Of a stretch of DNA of 64,000 bases, positions 26,054-36,175 are shown piece by piece. The notes under the pieces were generated by a model. The model was not told the DNA's origin, made no database searches, and saw only the letters and a program-made list of their open reading frames with translations. The stretch is from positions 186,001-250,000 of the forward strand of contig BORH01000003.1 of assembly GCA_018333075.1 (NCBI GenBank), given 5' to 3'. Origin of the DNA: Heyndrickxia sporothermodurans (GTDB taxonomy: Bacteria; Bacillota; Bacilli; Bacillales; Bacillaceae_C). Every line of letters starts with the position of its first letter. Positions within the stretch are counted from its first letter, which is position 1. The translations under genes were made by a program, and so were the position numbers.

Positions 26054-26563
26054 TCATCTATTATATGCAAACAATCTAAGCTCCTCATCATCATTGGGAA
26101 GCCTGACTAATCTTTCAAACTTCAAGCCTATTTTTTCTAGCAATTTTGCTGAAGCATGATTATCTTGAGTTGTGATTGCCACGATACGCTTTAGTTCTAA
26201 TGTATCTTTAGCATATGTCATTACCGCAGAAGCAGCTTCGTAGGCGTACCCTTTCCCCCAATACTTTGGGAGAAAGGCAAATCCGATATCTATATCATCT
26301 AAGGAATCTCTGTTTACTAGACCACAAATTCCAATTGGGATATGATCTTCCTTTCTTTCAACCAAATATAGACAAAAGCCGAACTGCTCATACATGCGGA
26401 CAGGCCCATTTAATATATATGAACGAGCTTCTTCTATCGTTCTCACACCGCGATCACCTATGAATTGGAACCAAGAGGGATCATTTAATAGCTCCAGAAT
26501 AAATTCTGCATCATTCGTAGTTTGTAAGCGGAGGGTAAGTCGTTCAGTTTCTAGAATTTTCAT
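26054..26563 (-). CDS. GNAT family N-acetyltransferase
   Basis: Protein of 169 residues in the RimJ-like branch: N-terminal ETERLTLRLQTTNDAEFILELL, acetyl-CoA loop FLPKYWGKGYAYEA, and TTQDNHASAKLLEKIGLKFE near the end. Distinct from the neighbouring acetyltransferase, so not a recent duplicate. Monocistronic; ATG start preceded by AAGGGATGGCG. Confidence 0.88.
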   Translation of the reverse strand: MKILETERLTLRLQTTNDAEFILELLNDPSWFQFIGDRGVRTIEEARSYILNGPVRMYEQFGFCLYLVERKEDHIPIGICGLVNRDSLDDIDIGFAFLPKYWGKGYAYEAASAVMTYAKDTLELKRIVAITTQDNHASAKLLEKIGLKFERLVRLPNDDEELRLFAYNR

Positions 26564-26758
26564 CGTAAATACGCCATCCCTTCAGAATGATATTTTCTTA
26601 ATCTTATTGTACTTTATCGTTTTCAATAGATGTCAACTATTCTAATAAATAATTTGGTGACGAGAATAGGATAAATCATTTAAAGTACAAACATGACCTT
26701 GTGATGAATAATATAATATAGGTGCTTCGGTATGTAAGAGAACTAAATTAAGTATTGT

Positions 26759-27046
26759 TTAGTAAGAATTTCTCAATTTAAATCTTTGTTTTTTCGCATA
26801 GAGATTGATTTTTTTTAACAAAGTACTTTTTTTTATTGAATAGGGATCTGATATCTCTATCTGATTTTCAGATATACGGTATTCATTAAAGATTATAAAA
26901 TTATTTAAATCAAGCTTTTTTAGAATAAAGCAGTTGCCTTCATATTCTCCACATCGAATACTTTCAGAGATGATAAAATCATAAATTTCATCATAGCATT
27001 CCTGATCGAAAATTAACTCATCAAAAAATGACTCAATTATGTTCAT
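26759..27046 (-). CDS. Small acidic protein of unknown function
   Basis: 95 residues, rich in Ile, Glu, Asp and Phe in the first part and basic at the C-terminus (KKSTLLKKINLYAKKQRFKL). No signal peptide or membrane segment. ATG after TTGGAGGAAAA, a good ribosome site. Composition and its place directly after a DUF2716 gene (98 bp apart, same strand) recall small immunity-type or tail-associated genes, but I recognise no family. Confidence 0.6.
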   Translation of the reverse strand: MNIIESFFDELIFDQECYDEIYDFIISESIRCGEYEGNCFILKKLDLNNFIIFNEYRISENQIEISDPYSIKKSTLLKKINLYAKKQRFKLRNSY

Positions 27047-27144
27047 TCATTTTTCCTCCAAGACTCAATCATCATTTTAATTAAATATAAGTTAAAGAAA
27101 GGGATTATCGTTGAGGCTTGTTAATGTTACAAGAATAGACTAGA

Positions 27145-27663
27145 TTAACCTTGTCGTAATACCGTGTTAAACATTTTTGGGCAATTTTTTTCAAAAACTT
27201 CGATTAGTTCACTTCCAAATATAGTAATGGACTCCTCCCAAGGATGTCCTAAAAATCCCCAATTAAATTCCTTTTGAATAAAGAAGTAATAATCCCCATC
27301 AGGGAAAATTGGGATCGTCCACTCATTAAAGTCGTCTCTTGGAAATTCCAAATATGGATTAACCCAATAACAAGGGTGTTGCCAATCTAAAGCATAAAAA
27401 TATTCATCTGGATCCGTTAATTCTTGAAAGGCAAACAAAGATTTCTCTTCAAGGTCTTTATAAATCATTTCATATTCCTCTAAATCTCCGGGCCAATTTA
27501 GATAAGTCGAAATATTATACGTGATGAATGCACCTGGTAAGATAAATGATGGGAACTTGGATATGCTCGGACTGAATTGAAAATCATTTAATATCTTTGA
27601 CCATACATTTTTTTCTTCATCATGGGTAAGCTCAATCCAATTATTAATAGTAGATCCCTCCAT
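27145..27663 (-). CDS. DUF2716-family protein
   Basis: Protein of 172 residues with many Trp and Tyr. YFFIQKEFNWGFLGHPWEES close to the C-terminus is the conserved signature of DUF2716, with FYALDWQHPCYW earlier. The family occurs in Bacilli and has no known function. ATG start; the following small unknown gene is on the same strand and could be cotranscribed. Confidence 0.72.
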   Translation of the reverse strand: MEGSTINNWIELTHDEEKNVWSKILNDFQFSPSISKFPSFILPGAFITYNISTYLNWPGDLEEYEMIYKDLEEKSLFAFQELTDPDEYFYALDWQHPCYWVNPYLEFPRDDFNEWTIPIFPDGDYYFFIQKEFNWGFLGHPWEESITIFGSELIEVFEKNCPKMFNTVLRQG

Positions 27664-27751
27664 GCAACTTCTTTAAATAAGGTTAATTATACCATTCCTT
27701 CTATGAGGCAATGGCTTTGTTAATAAAATAAGGAGAACTCATTAAAGAAAA

Positions 27752-27796
27752 GAAAACCTTCATACATATTATTCATAAGTGTAAGAAGGTTTTCTC
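27752..27796 (-). terminator. Terminator of the ABC transporter operon
   Basis: An 11-bp stem (27752-27762 with 27786-27796) with a long loop and, on the minus strand, a T-rich tail directly after the ATPase gene. Confidence 0.75.
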
Positions 27797-27817
27797 TTTC
27801 CCATTTTCAATATTCGT

Positions 27818-28531
27818 CTAAATTTCATTTGGAGTTAATAATTTTCCATCTCGAAGTGTTAAAATCCGATCACATACATCTAGCATTTTTTCATCATGTG
27901 TAATCATAATAGCTGCTTTTTTGTTTTTCTTTACCTGATGCTTCATCATATCGACTACCTCTCTAGCTCGTTTCGAATCAAGACTAGCTGTAGGCTCATC
28001 AGCTAGAATTAAATCAGGATTATTCATAAAAGCACGAGCAATAGCTACGCGTTGTTTTTCACCGCCAGAAAGTTGTCTCGGATAGTGATTGATTCGATGA
28101 GATAATCCAAATGTTTTCAGCAAATGAGCTGCATATTTATCTGCATTCTTTTTGCTTTCTCCTTTTAACTTAGCAATATATATGAGTTGTTCTTTAACTG
28201 TTAAAAACGGTACGAGATTTGCGAATTGAAAGATAAATCCTATTCGCTTTAAACGAATATCTGTCATTTCTTTTTCTGATAAGCTTGTTATATTTTGATC
28301 AGAAACATAAATATTTCCTTTTGAAGGAGATAAAAGTGCACCTGCTATGGAAAGTAAAGTACTTTTTCCTGAGCCCGATGGACCAACAATACCAATAAAT
28401 TCTCCTTCTTTTACATCTAGTGTTATTGGGTATAAAGCTGTTACTTCAGTATCTCCTTCTCCATATACCTTACTTACTTGATCAAGCTTTAATAGGGAGG
28501 TCGGACGACTATTTTTCAATTCTGTTGTCAT
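27818..28531 (-). CDS. ABC transporter ATP-binding protein (MacB/LolD type)
   Basis: 237 residues. Walker A GPSGSGKS (50-57), signature [15 protein letters not shown], Walker [14 protein letters not shown], then [21 protein letters not shown] with the switch His. This is the MacB/LolD/BceA subfamily, which works with FtsX-type permeases in peptide, antibiotic or lipoprotein handling. It shares one base with the permease gene in front, so the two are translationally coupled. No two-component system is adjacent. Confidence 0.93.
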   Translation of the reverse strand: MTTELKNSRPTSLLKLDQVSKVYGEGDTEVTALYPITLDVKEGEFIGIVGPSGSGKSTLLSIAGALLSPSKGNIYVSDQNITSLSEKEMTDIRLKRIGFIFQFANLVPFLTVKEQLIYIAKLKGESKKNADKYAAHLLKTFGLSHRINHYPRQLSGGEKQRVAIARAFMNNPDLILADEPTASLDSKRAREVVDMMKHQVKKNKKAAIMITHDEKMLDVCDRILTLRDGKLLTPNEI

Positions 28532-29595
28532 TACATGCCACCTCCAATTGCTTCTAATGCATCCACTTTCAATACTTGATATAGGGAAATCAATGTTCCT
28601 AACAAACTAATCACGATAAAAATACCTGCATATTGCACAACCATAGTTGTTGTTAATAAAAACGGCATACTAGGTGGTAAAATAGCTTGTACGGCAGAAA
28701 TTAAACCAATGCCAATTACAAGAGCAATCCCGGTTAAGAATAACGCCTGAACAACTAAATTTTTTGCTAAATAAGAGTTTTTTGTTCCAATAGCTTTTAA
28801 TACACCTAATTGCTGTGTCTTTTGTAAGGTAATAACATAGAAGAAAACACCAATTAATAAGGCTGCTATAACAAGTAAGAATGTGATAATCATTGTTAAT
28901 GTTCCTTGCTCTTCCTTATATCCTGGAATACTTTGCAATACTTCTTTTTTATCAACGACTTTCGTATGGCTTATTTCTTTATCAGAATTTAATGCGATCA
29001 CACTGTAATCTTTTTCATGTGGCAACGCTATACTTTTCCATACATTTTCATTCATAAAGACTACTGGTGTATGACTAAACATTTGATTTTGTGTAAAACC
29101 AACAATTTTAAACACTTTATTAAAAACAGGATCTACAATTTCATCACCAAGAGCTATCCCTTTTTCTTTAATGGATTCATCGGCAATGATTTCATTGTCT
29201 TTTAAATCTCTTGTTTTTCCTTCAATTATTTTTGGAGCAATAAATGAATCTTGTTTACTTGCAAAAATGGCAATATCAACTTTCTTAGAGCTGCCTTTTT
29301 TTTCGAATGTTGACATCTTAATATGAATTGGAACGGCATCTTTTTCGTCTGTTTGTGCCAATACCTGTTCTACATCTTTTTTCTTTATTTGAGAACGTAA
29401 TAATTTTCCCTCGGAATCACTGGATAAAACAAATTTATCAGCTTTCATCTCAATAATCGAGGAAGCATTATCATGAGATAAACCGTTTGCTAGGCCAGAT
29501 ATGATTAGTACAAGAAATGATAATAATATCATGATTGTACCGATTAATCCGTATCGTAATTTTGATTGCTTTAATTCTTTAAGGGCTAAGAACAT
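28531..29595 (-). CDS. ABC transporter permease, FtsX/MacB-like
   Basis: 354 residues: one N-terminal membrane helix (about 14-36), a large external domain of some 190 residues, then three helices near the C-terminus (LIGVFFYVITLQKTQQLGVL, then KAIGTKNSYLAKNLVVQALF). This is the one-plus-three layout of FtsX/MacB permeases. First gene of the pair, ATG after GGAGGAAAAAGC. Such pairs typically extrude peptides or sense cell-envelope stress; the substrate is unknown. Confidence 0.92.
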   Translation of the reverse strand: MFLALKELKQSKLRYGLIGTIMILLSFLVLIISGLANGLSHDNASSIIEMKADKFVLSSDSEGKLLRSQIKKKDVEQVLAQTDEKDAVPIHIKMSTFEKKGSSKKVDIAIFASKQDSFIAPKIIEGKTRDLKDNEIIADESIKEKGIALGDEIVDPVFNKVFKIVGFTQNQMFSHTPVVFMNENVWKSIALPHEKDYSVIALNSDKEISHTKVVDKKEVLQSIPGYKEEQGTLTMIITFLLVIAALLIGVFFYVITLQKTQQLGVLKAIGTKNSYLAKNLVVQALFLTGIALVIGIGLISAVQAILPPSMPFLLTTTMVVQYAGIFIVISLLGTLISLYQVLKVDALEAIGGGM

Positions 29596-30027
29596 TAAGC
29601 TTTTTCCTCCTTGTTCCTTTCTATGCTTTTATCATAATGAGGAAATATGAACGCGATATGAACAAGAGATTACAAAAAAGGTACCTCATTTAACAACACT
29701 TTATTATTTTTAGCAATGAAGTTTTCGACAAAATATTGGCTTTTATAAATAAGGGAGGAGGGTTTTGAGAAACCTATACAATTGTCTGAACAAAAAATGA
29801 ATTTCAATGAACGATAAGTTGTGGATAGGGAACTATTTATGAATCACAAGGATTAGTATAGAGGTCTATCTTTTTGTATGTAGATTGAGGGAAAATTAAA
29901 AAAATATAATAGTTTTATAACAATATTTTATTCAAGAATTAATATAATCTTAATATAAAGTGTTTAATATAATAAATATGATGAGAACGATTAAAGATAG
30001 TGTGATATAAAAAATGGAGGATTTTTT
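29596..30027. other. Intergenic region upstream of the FbpB-like gene
   Basis: No gene seen. AT-rich; the ABC operon promoter must lie near 29600-29700 on the minus strand. Just before the small gene, TGATGAGAACGATTAAAG (about 29980) shares part of the Fur-box pattern but is too degenerate to call. Confidence 0.4.
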
Positions 30028-30165
30028 ATGAGAAGACTAAACAAAAAGTCAAAATTAGATTTATTAATAGAACAAAATAAACGGAGAATCTTAGATAATA
30101 AAATAGAATTGGAAGAGATAGACAAAAAAGTTGACTCGAAAATAATGGAAGCAAATAGTAAATAA
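30028..30165 (+). CDS. FbpB-like small basic protein
   Basis: 45 residues starting MRRLNKKSKLDLLIEQNKRR, with a DNKIELEEIDKKV second half. This pattern (basic head, LIEQNK, then an EL-x-EI coiled helix) fits the FbpB/FbpA family of Bacillus small basic proteins, which assist the Fur-regulated small RNA FsrA. ATG after AATGGAGGATTTTTT and a perfect terminator directly behind support a real gene. Iron control is known of the family; the local Fur box is unconvincing. Confidence 0.7.
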   Translation: MRRLNKKSKLDLLIEQNKRRILDNKIELEEIDKKVDSKIMEANSK

Positions 30166-30168
30166 TTA

Positions 30169-30204
30169 AAAAGCTTGTTCCGGTAAATACAGGAACAAGC
30201 TTTT
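30169..30204 (+). terminator. Terminator of the FbpB-like gene
   Basis: Perfect 13-bp stem (30169-30181 with 30192-30204) and a 10-base loop, four bases after the stop codon. Confidence 0.85.
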
Positions 30205-30266
30205 ACAATATAGATACAATAAATTGTGATAATCGTTCATTTATTTGTAGGGATACGAGTAAAACT

Positions 30267-30653
30267 TTAAAGTAGTCCTACTTCTTTAGCAGCTTCGTAA
30301 CTGTTTCTCGCAAACACAAATGGGTCACCAACATTCTCCCAATGCATATACATTAAACGTGGTTCATCAAAAAGCCAATGGTTATGAACTGCTGTAATTA
30401 TGATCCCTCGTTTACGTAATGCAGATAGGAATGGATTAATCTCTTTTTGAAGGATAACAGTTTCACCTAGGTTTAGTGTCCTTCCATTTCTGTTGTTTTC
30501 AAAGGATAGAGCAAAGGGAAGGGCTAAAGGTGAACGGGTACGACGCCCTAAAATAGTAGCATCAATATTTCGCAGACGTTGAACCAAACAAACTGGGGCG
30601 GCTGTGATAACCTCTCCTCCGATTATATCTGCAAGTCGTTGACAGGATGACAT
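30267..30653 (-). CDS. Short DUF1259 (LppY/LpqO-like) protein
   Basis: 128 residues from the ATG at 30653, seven bases behind AAAGGAGGG (an ATG 18 bases further out is less likely). ITAVHNHWLFDEPRLMYMHW is the DUF1259 signature, with two His that could bind a metal. Most members carry two such domains and an export signal; this one has a single domain and no signal, so it is cytoplasmic. Function unknown. Monocistronic. Confidence 0.78.
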   Translation of the reverse strand: MSSCQRLADIIGGEVITAAPVCLVQRLRNIDATILGRRTRSPLALPFALSFENNRNGRTLNLGETVILQKEINPFLSALRKRGIIITAVHNHWLFDEPRLMYMHWENVGDPFVFARNSYEAAKEVGLL

Positions 30654-30671
30654 AGTAATCCCTCCTTTCAA

Positions 30672-31128
30672 TCATCTTCTATAAGTTATGTAAATGAATT
30701 AGAGCCTGTCTAGGTTACTGTATTAGTTCTCCTATAATTTTGAATTAAAGATTTACTCCCCAAAGACAGATACGTTCATTTTTTTTAGAATTCAGGAACA
30801 TAGTCTAATAAAATAGAAGCATTCGAAAATGCTTCTTCTAATAGGGGGATATAATTTTGACAGAGGTATATTAAAATATATTCAGAATAAGTTATTTTGT
30901 AAGGTTCATTTTTCCAATTTGATTGCTTTTGATACAAACACCACTCATTATGAATAGGTGTTTTTTATGGTGCTCTAAATTAGTTCAATATTTTCTTACA
31001 ATAACTTCTGTTAGAATTTCTCCTTTAATTAAAAATGTTGATATTTAATCAAATAATGACAGTTCTATATAATGGGATTTATGTAAATGTTTTGATTGGT
31101 TGTGCTATGATTAAATTAAAATGAAAGG
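30672..31128. other. Intergenic region with two hairpins
   Basis: No gene seen. A 9-bp stem closed by a CGAA loop (30815-30823 with 30828-30836) and a 7-bp stem followed by T6 (30936-30942 with 30957-30963). The second is terminator-like on the plus strand although no plus-strand gene precedes it, hinting at a short unannotated transcript from about 30840. Confidence 0.45.
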
Positions 31129-31428
31129 ATGTTAGAATTGTTAGGTGAAACTCTTACATTATTTAGACCAATTTATTATTTATTAACTGCTTTTTTAATA
31201 TGTAATTTTGTCTATTTGATTTTCTTAAGAAATAAAATAAATGCTAATATATATATACTATTAAACTCTTTTTTCTTAGTTATATTAGGGGCAGTTTTAC
31301 TATTTCAACAAGGAATTATAGTGGATGAATTTAATAGATCGGGAGATTCAGTGGATTTTTTCTTAATGATTGCATCTGGACTTATTCTTCTTTTTACTTT
31401 TCTATTGTATATACAAAAAAATAAATAA
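31129..31428 (+). CDS. Small three-helix membrane protein of unknown function
   Basis: 99 residues with hydrophobic segments at about 14-33, 40-62 and 77-93 and a basic C-terminal end (IQKNK). ATG 31129 touches its AAAGG ribosome site, so a TTG at 31138 may be the true start. No recognised family. Stands alone before the beta-helix gene. Confidence 0.6.
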   Translation: MLELLGETLTLFRPIYYLLTAFLICNFVYLIFLRNKINANIYILLNSFFLVILGAVLLFQQGIIVDEFNRSGDSVDFFLMIASGLILLFTFLLYIQKNK

Positions 31429-31497
31429 TTTTGGACATAGTGATTAAATTTTGATGATAAGGAATTATATCTAAAGAATGGAACTAAAGGAGAAATA

Positions 31498-33063
31498 ATG
31501 GTGGAAGCAGCTTTAAATCAATCTACACATGTGGTAAATGTAAAAGATCTTGGAGCAAAAGGTGATGGTGTTGCGGATGATACAAAGGCAATAAAAAAAG
31601 CATTAGCATTTGCCAGATCAGAAGGATCAATAACAGTTTTAATTCCAGATGGCGTCTACCGGGTGACAGATGGATTCGTTGTTTGGAAAAATACTCATAT
31701 CAAATTATCAAAAAATGCAACGATCAAACGCGAACATAGCGGTTATATTTTTTTAAACAATAATCGCAAAGTAGAAGTATTAGGAAAAAAAGGTGGTCCG
31801 TCAGGTTATAAAGGTAATGGAAATATTACTATCGAAGGCGGAATTCTTGATATGGATGGAGCTACTAACCAAAGTCGTGCAAGTTGTATTTCGTTTGCTC
31901 ATGCAGAAAATTTACAATTTCGTAATATCATCATTAAAGATGTTTGTTCTAGTCATGGAATCGAAGTCAACTCAAGTAAAAACGTCATTATTGAAGGTTG
32001 TTCGTTTAAAGGGCTTCAAATAATCGGTGATTTTAATTATGTTGAAGCGATACAAATAGATTTAGCACGTAAAGGAGCCTTTAACGCATTCGGTAAATGG
32101 GATCATACTCCTTGCCAAGATGTTTTCATTTTGAACAATATTTGTGAAGCATCCGAAAACTGCGAAGCATGGCCTCGTTTCTTAGGATCCCATACATCAA
32201 CAATTGGAAAATATCACGAACGTATCGTTGTCAAAGGCAACATCATTCGCAATACAAAACAATGGGCTATTCGCCTTTACTCTTGGCGCTATTCTACTAT
32301 CGAAGGAAACATTCTTGACTGCTGCGCAGGGGGTATTACAATCGATTCTCCAAATACAGGAAAACCGAAAGATACAATAGATGAAAAAGGAAAACAAACT
32401 GGTAATTCACAATGTGTTAATGGATTTACAGTACTCGGTAACCAAATTCGTGGGGGAGGTAGTTTTGGTTCTGCCATCCGTCTAAGCGGTGAAGCAACAG
32501 GAAAAGTTTTTGAGGTGACAATTGCTAAAAACGTTATTGGAACATGCGCAGGAATCGGTATCAAGTTAGAATATGCCGATAAAGTCACAGTTGCAGATAA
32601 CATAGTAAACGCAGTGGAACGTAATGGTTTTCAATTAAAAAATGTAAATGATACCAAAGTGCAAGGTAACACACTTCGAATGATCGGATCAAACGGTATT
32701 TCAATTGATTCTTCGAAGTTTATCAATGTTTCTCTAAACAATATGAGTTTAATTGGTTCAAATGGTGTCTATGTAACTGCAAATAGCGATTCCGTTATTG
32801 TTAATGGAAATAACATTACAGGAGTAAACGGATTGAAAGGAGCAGGAAAAGACATCAACCATGTAAGGATGACAGATGGCGTTCTTCGTGCAGCAATTAC
32901 AGGAAATGTTTTCTGTAACAATGCATCTAATTATTCTACATCACATGCTGTTTATGTAACTTCTACCTGTTCAAATATTGCAATGACAGGAAACAATGGC
33001 ATAGGGTTCACGCTCTACAATGGTGCAAAAGGTGACGTTGGTGCTCAAGGGAATTTAACTTAA
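31498..33063 (+). CDS. Right-handed beta-helix (pectate-lyase/tailspike-like) protein
   Basis: 521 residues. The N-terminus VVNVKDLGAKGDGVADDTKA is the pectate-lyase superfamily entry motif found in GH28-related and phage tailspike proteins. After residue 100 short repeats rich in Asn, Gly and Ile (NNIC, GNIIRNTK, GNILDCC, NNIT) mark a parallel beta-helix. There is no signal peptide. It ends GAKGDVGAQGNLT. It may degrade a surface polysaccharide, either as a phage-derived receptor-binding protein or as a cell-wall enzyme. ATG after AAAGGAGAAATA. Confidence 0.82.
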   Translation: MVEAALNQSTHVVNVKDLGAKGDGVADDTKAIKKALAFARSEGSITVLIPDGVYRVTDGFVVWKNTHIKLSKNATIKREHSGYIFLNNNRKVEVLGKKGGPSGYKGNGNITIEGGILDMDGATNQSRASCISFAHAENLQFRNIIIKDVCSSHGIEVNSSKNVIIEGCSFKGLQIIGDFNYVEAIQIDLARKGAFNAFGKWDHTPCQDVFILNNICEASENCEAWPRFLGSHTSTIGKYHERIVVKGNIIRNTKQWAIRLYSWRYSTIEGNILDCCAGGITIDSPNTGKPKDTIDEKGKQTGNSQCVNGFTVLGNQIRGGGSFGSAIRLSGEATGKVFEVTIAKNVIGTCAGIGIKLEYADKVTVADNIVNAVERNGFQLKNVNDTKVQGNTLRMIGSNGISIDSSKFINVSLNNMSLIGSNGVYVTANSDSVIVNGNNITGVNGLKGAGKDINHVRMTDGVLRAAITGNVFCNNASNYSTSHAVYVTSTCSNIAMTGNNGIGFTLYNGAKGDVGAQGNLT

Positions 33064-33081
33064 GTAGTGTTTTTGCACTAC
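33064..33081 (+). terminator. Short terminator of the beta-helix gene
   Basis: GTAGTG (33064-33069) pairs with CACTAC (33076-33081), followed by a TTTCTT tail, immediately after the stop codon. Confidence 0.65.
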
Positions 33082-33182
33082 CTTTCTTAGTTAATCAATA
33101 TGTGCATTAGTTGCAAGCTATTGTAACCAAAAAGGGTATTCAAGTACTATCTCCAAATATTTTTATGAAAGGAGGAGGTAAA

Positions 33183-34134
33183 ATGTCTAATATGATAGAG
33201 CTTTATAGTAAAGAAATAAAACAGGAATTAATAAAGTTAGAAAAGAAGCTAAAAAAGGTGAGAATAGAAGCGTTTCTTATTAATAACGGGAGGGAGCGGA
33301 TTTTTGAGTATTTGAAAAACAAGAAAGTTCGAGAAAAACCTTCCAAGGTTTATTCAGTTACAAAGACCATCATATCTATTTTAATTGGAATTCTGGTGGA
33401 TAAAGGGATGATTAAAGATATCCATGTTCCTATATATACTTATTCCCGAAATTATTACAAGCGAACGAAAGTAAGAAAAAGGAAATTTCAATACATCATC
33501 TACTTACAATGACCTCTGGACTTAAAGTGGTTAATTTTCAAGGTTCAAATAATTGGATTAACTTTATTTTAAAACAACCTTTAATTGATTATCCTGGAAC
33601 AGCATTTCAGTATAATTCTGGAAACTCTCATTTGCTAAGTGCCATCATAAATAAGGTTTCAGGTTTACCAACGGCTGTTTTTGCAGAAAAGAATCTGTTC
33701 AACCATTAGGTATAAAGAATTACAATTGGATAAAAGACCCCCAAGGTATTCATGGTGGTGGGTTTAGCGTTTCATTGAACATTGAAGATATGATGAGAAT
33801 AGGTTTATTGCTTTTGCAAGATGGAAAATTTGCTAATAATCAAGTAGTATCATCTGATTGGATTAGACAATCTCAAACTTCAAATATATCTATTGATTCC
33901 TCGGAAAACGGAGAGTATGGGTATGGATACCAAATATGGACCTTTAAGAGTAATACACTTCATAAGCCAATAGATTATTTTTATGCTAATGGTATATTTG
34001 GGCAGTATATTTTTATTGTACCTAAATTAAACATCGTAGCTGTTGCAAAAAGTCAACTTCAAAGTGAAAAACAATCCTTGCCAGGATTGTTTTTTCAAGA
34101 TTTTTTGCGAAGCATAGAAAAATTAGTTAGATAG
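33183..34134 (+). pseudogene. Frameshifted class C beta-lactamase-family serine hydrolase
   Basis: Three successive frames add up to one protein of the beta-lactamase/D-Ala-D-Ala carboxypeptidase family. Frame one (ATG 33183 after GGAGGAGGTAAA) has the catalytic SVTK. After a one-base shift near 33440 the protein continues as LLQANESKKKEISIHHLLTM, then YNSGN, the YxN motif. A second shift near 33700 breaks NLFQPLGI and the last frame runs GIHGGGFSVSLNIEDMMRIG to the end, including an HKP-like region. Both frameshifts are single-base. Not functional unless they are sequencing errors. Confidence 0.85.
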
Positions 34135-34289
34135 TACCAACTTTAAGTCAACATGTTATGATGTTGGCTTTTCGTTATGTACTTTGCACACTATGTGAAT
34201 AAACACCAATCAATGAGTAAGAGTATTCTTATATAAAGATGCTGAAACAATGCTAATCATTTACTAACCTAAAAATCTATAAAAAATCT

Positions 34290-34859
34290 TTATCTTAAAA
34301 TTGAGTAATAATCCATACCTTTAAAATCAATATGTTCTTTTGGTGGGTTTGTTATGGAATATTGTTTCGTCATCCCAATCTTTTCTAATACTCTAACTGA
34401 GGGAACATTTTGGGGGAATACAGTTGTAACAATTTCATCTAATTTTAAGTTTGAAAAACCAAAATCTAATAATGCTTTCGCTGCCTCTGTTGCAAGCCCT
34501 CTCCCTCTGAAATCTTTATTAAGGCCATAGTAGATTTCTATTTTTGCAGGATTTAAATCATAGGGACCAAGACCGCAAAAACCAATAAAGCAATCTGTTT
34601 CTTTGAAAATGATACCTAGATTTAACTTATAAATTTTTTCTATAGTGTTTTTATTATTGCAATCCATAGACCATCTGATTATGTCCTCAACTTCTTTTAT
34701 GGAAGGAGGGGATTCAGGAATATAATCATAAAAATGCGGATCTGAAATTGCATTGAACAAGTCCTGTGTGTCTTCCAGCTGATAAGGTCTTATTATAAGT
34801 CTTTCAGTTTCAATTGATAAATTTTTAAAAAGAGTTTGACTTTTTACTTCAGAATTCAT
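34290..34859 (-). CDS. GNAT family N-acetyltransferase
   Basis: 189 residues, RimJ-like: ETERLIIRPYQLEDTQDLFN, IYYGLNKDFRGRGLATEAAK as acetyl-CoA loop, and VFPQNVPSVRVLEKIGMTKQ. Third protein of this type in the window, but sequence-distinct. ATG after AAGGAGAATGAAGG. Substrate unknown. Confidence 0.88.
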   Translation of the reverse strand: MNSEVKSQTLFKNLSIETERLIIRPYQLEDTQDLFNAISDPHFYDYIPESPPSIKEVEDIIRWSMDCNNKNTIEKIYKLNLGIIFKETDCFIGFCGLGPYDLNPAKIEIYYGLNKDFRGRGLATEAAKALLDFGFSNLKLDEIVTTVFPQNVPSVRVLEKIGMTKQYSITNPPKEHIDFKGMDYYSILR

Positions 34860-35248
34860 CCTTCATTCTCCTTTGCTAGATGGGTAGGATTTTATACCAA
34901 TAAAAAAATGATAGGCTTAAATTTTTATAGATGATTCTTAAATTAACCAAGTTTTTATAGATGTTAAATTATCAATTAATATAGAAAACTATGCTGATTC
35001 GTAGCTACATAAAAAAAGTGATTAAATAATATTATATATTCCAGTACTACAACCAGTCAAAGTAAGCTTACATTTGAAACCTTGATTAAATAATATTAGT
35101 TAAGAGAAAATGTATCTTTTTTTATAAGATTAAATAAACAATTTTCGTGCAAAATAGATGCAAATTTTTTCTAAGAAAATAAAAAAACTCTCAAACCCTT
35201 GATAGTAGGTATGAGAGTTTAGTGCATTAGTTCAAATTTGAGCAAAAA
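34860..35248. other. Intergenic stretch with one terminator-like hairpin
   Basis: No gene seen. AT-rich. A 9-bp stem at 35185-35193/35212-35220 resembles a terminator for a lost gene. Two copies of GATTAAATAATATTA-type sequence occur (about 35019 and 35082). Confidence 0.5.
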
Positions 35249-35392
35249 ATGTTGAAAATGAAATTATCAAAGGGAGCAAGTACTAAAGCTTTAGCATTGA
35301 AATATGGGTTAACACAAGCACAAATAAGAGCTTGGAATAAACTATACAACAAATACTTAATGAAAGTTGGTCAAAAACTGCGGGTAAAGTAG
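35249..35392 (+). pseudogene. Orphan LysM domain remnant
   Basis: An open stretch reads KGASTKALALKYGLTQAQIR, AWNKLYNKYLMKVGQKLRVK and stop: the C-terminal half of a LysM peptidoglycan-binding domain, ending as LysM-tailed lysins do. No signal, no catalytic part, no clear ribosome site. A near-identical piece recurs at 39930-40023, so one is a copy of the other. Confidence 0.75.
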
Positions 35393-35446
35393 GAGTTCTC
35401 ATATTGAAGAAGGGCTACTTCTTTTTTGGTCACAGAAAGTTTATTT

Positions 35447-36175
35447 TTAAATACTTAAATAACTATCTTTTTCCTCATTAAAGCTTTTTTTATGGCGATG
35501 TTCTGCAATTGTCTTTAAAAAACTTTGCATCGATTTTGTCATATATACGTCTTTTCGACGTATAAAGACAGTTGAAATACTTCCGTATTCCTTAGGAATA
35601 GGGTGACAATAAACACTTCCTGAAGTAGAAAGATGCTCAACAGCAGATTGAGGTACAATTGTAACTCCAAGGCCGATAGCAACACTATTTAGAATTGTCT
35701 CTAAAATGTTAAATTCCATAATTCTCTTGGGAACTATACCTTCATCTTTGATCCAATGTTCGAGTCTAGAACGATATCCACATCCTTGATTATATACTAG
35801 ATTGGTGTTGTAATGATTTCTTCTATTTGAAATGTTTTATTTTGAGTAACGAGAACGAGTCCCTCATTATTTACATCGTATTGCTCTATAAGTGGATGTT
35901 TAATAGGTCCAGATACAAAAGCACCATCTAATTCGTGGTCGATTACTTCTTTAATTAGATCTTCAGTTAAACCAGCTTGTACTGATAAATCAACATTGGG
36001 ATATACCTTATAGTATGAAGCAAGAATAGTTGGTAAGGTACTTACTATTTCAACTGTACCAATTTTTAATATTCCAGTTGGTGTATCACTATCTAGAAAT
36101 ACATGTTTCAATTCTTCGACATCCTGCAAAATTTTATTAATGTAATTAAGCATTTTTCGCCCTTCTGCATTTGAA
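35447..36175 (-). pseudogene. Decayed LysR-type regulator
   Basis: Two minus-strand pieces (36153-35797 and 35719-35447) make the effector domain of a LysR regulator: [40 protein letters not shown], then, after a frameshift around 35790, [15 protein letters not shown]. The N-terminal HTH is absent: the coherent reading fades just upstream of [15 protein letters not shown], where the GH25 fragment begins on the other strand. Loss by rearrangement plus frameshift. Confidence 0.82.

Noticed and set aside
29970-30010. Fur box before the FbpB-like gene
   Set aside because: Only about 9 of 14 positions match the 7-1-7 pattern, too weak to report as a site.
31498-33063. Complete prophage around the tailspike-like gene
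   Set aside because: No capsid, terminase, portal or integrase genes are in the window; the beta-helix protein stands alone.
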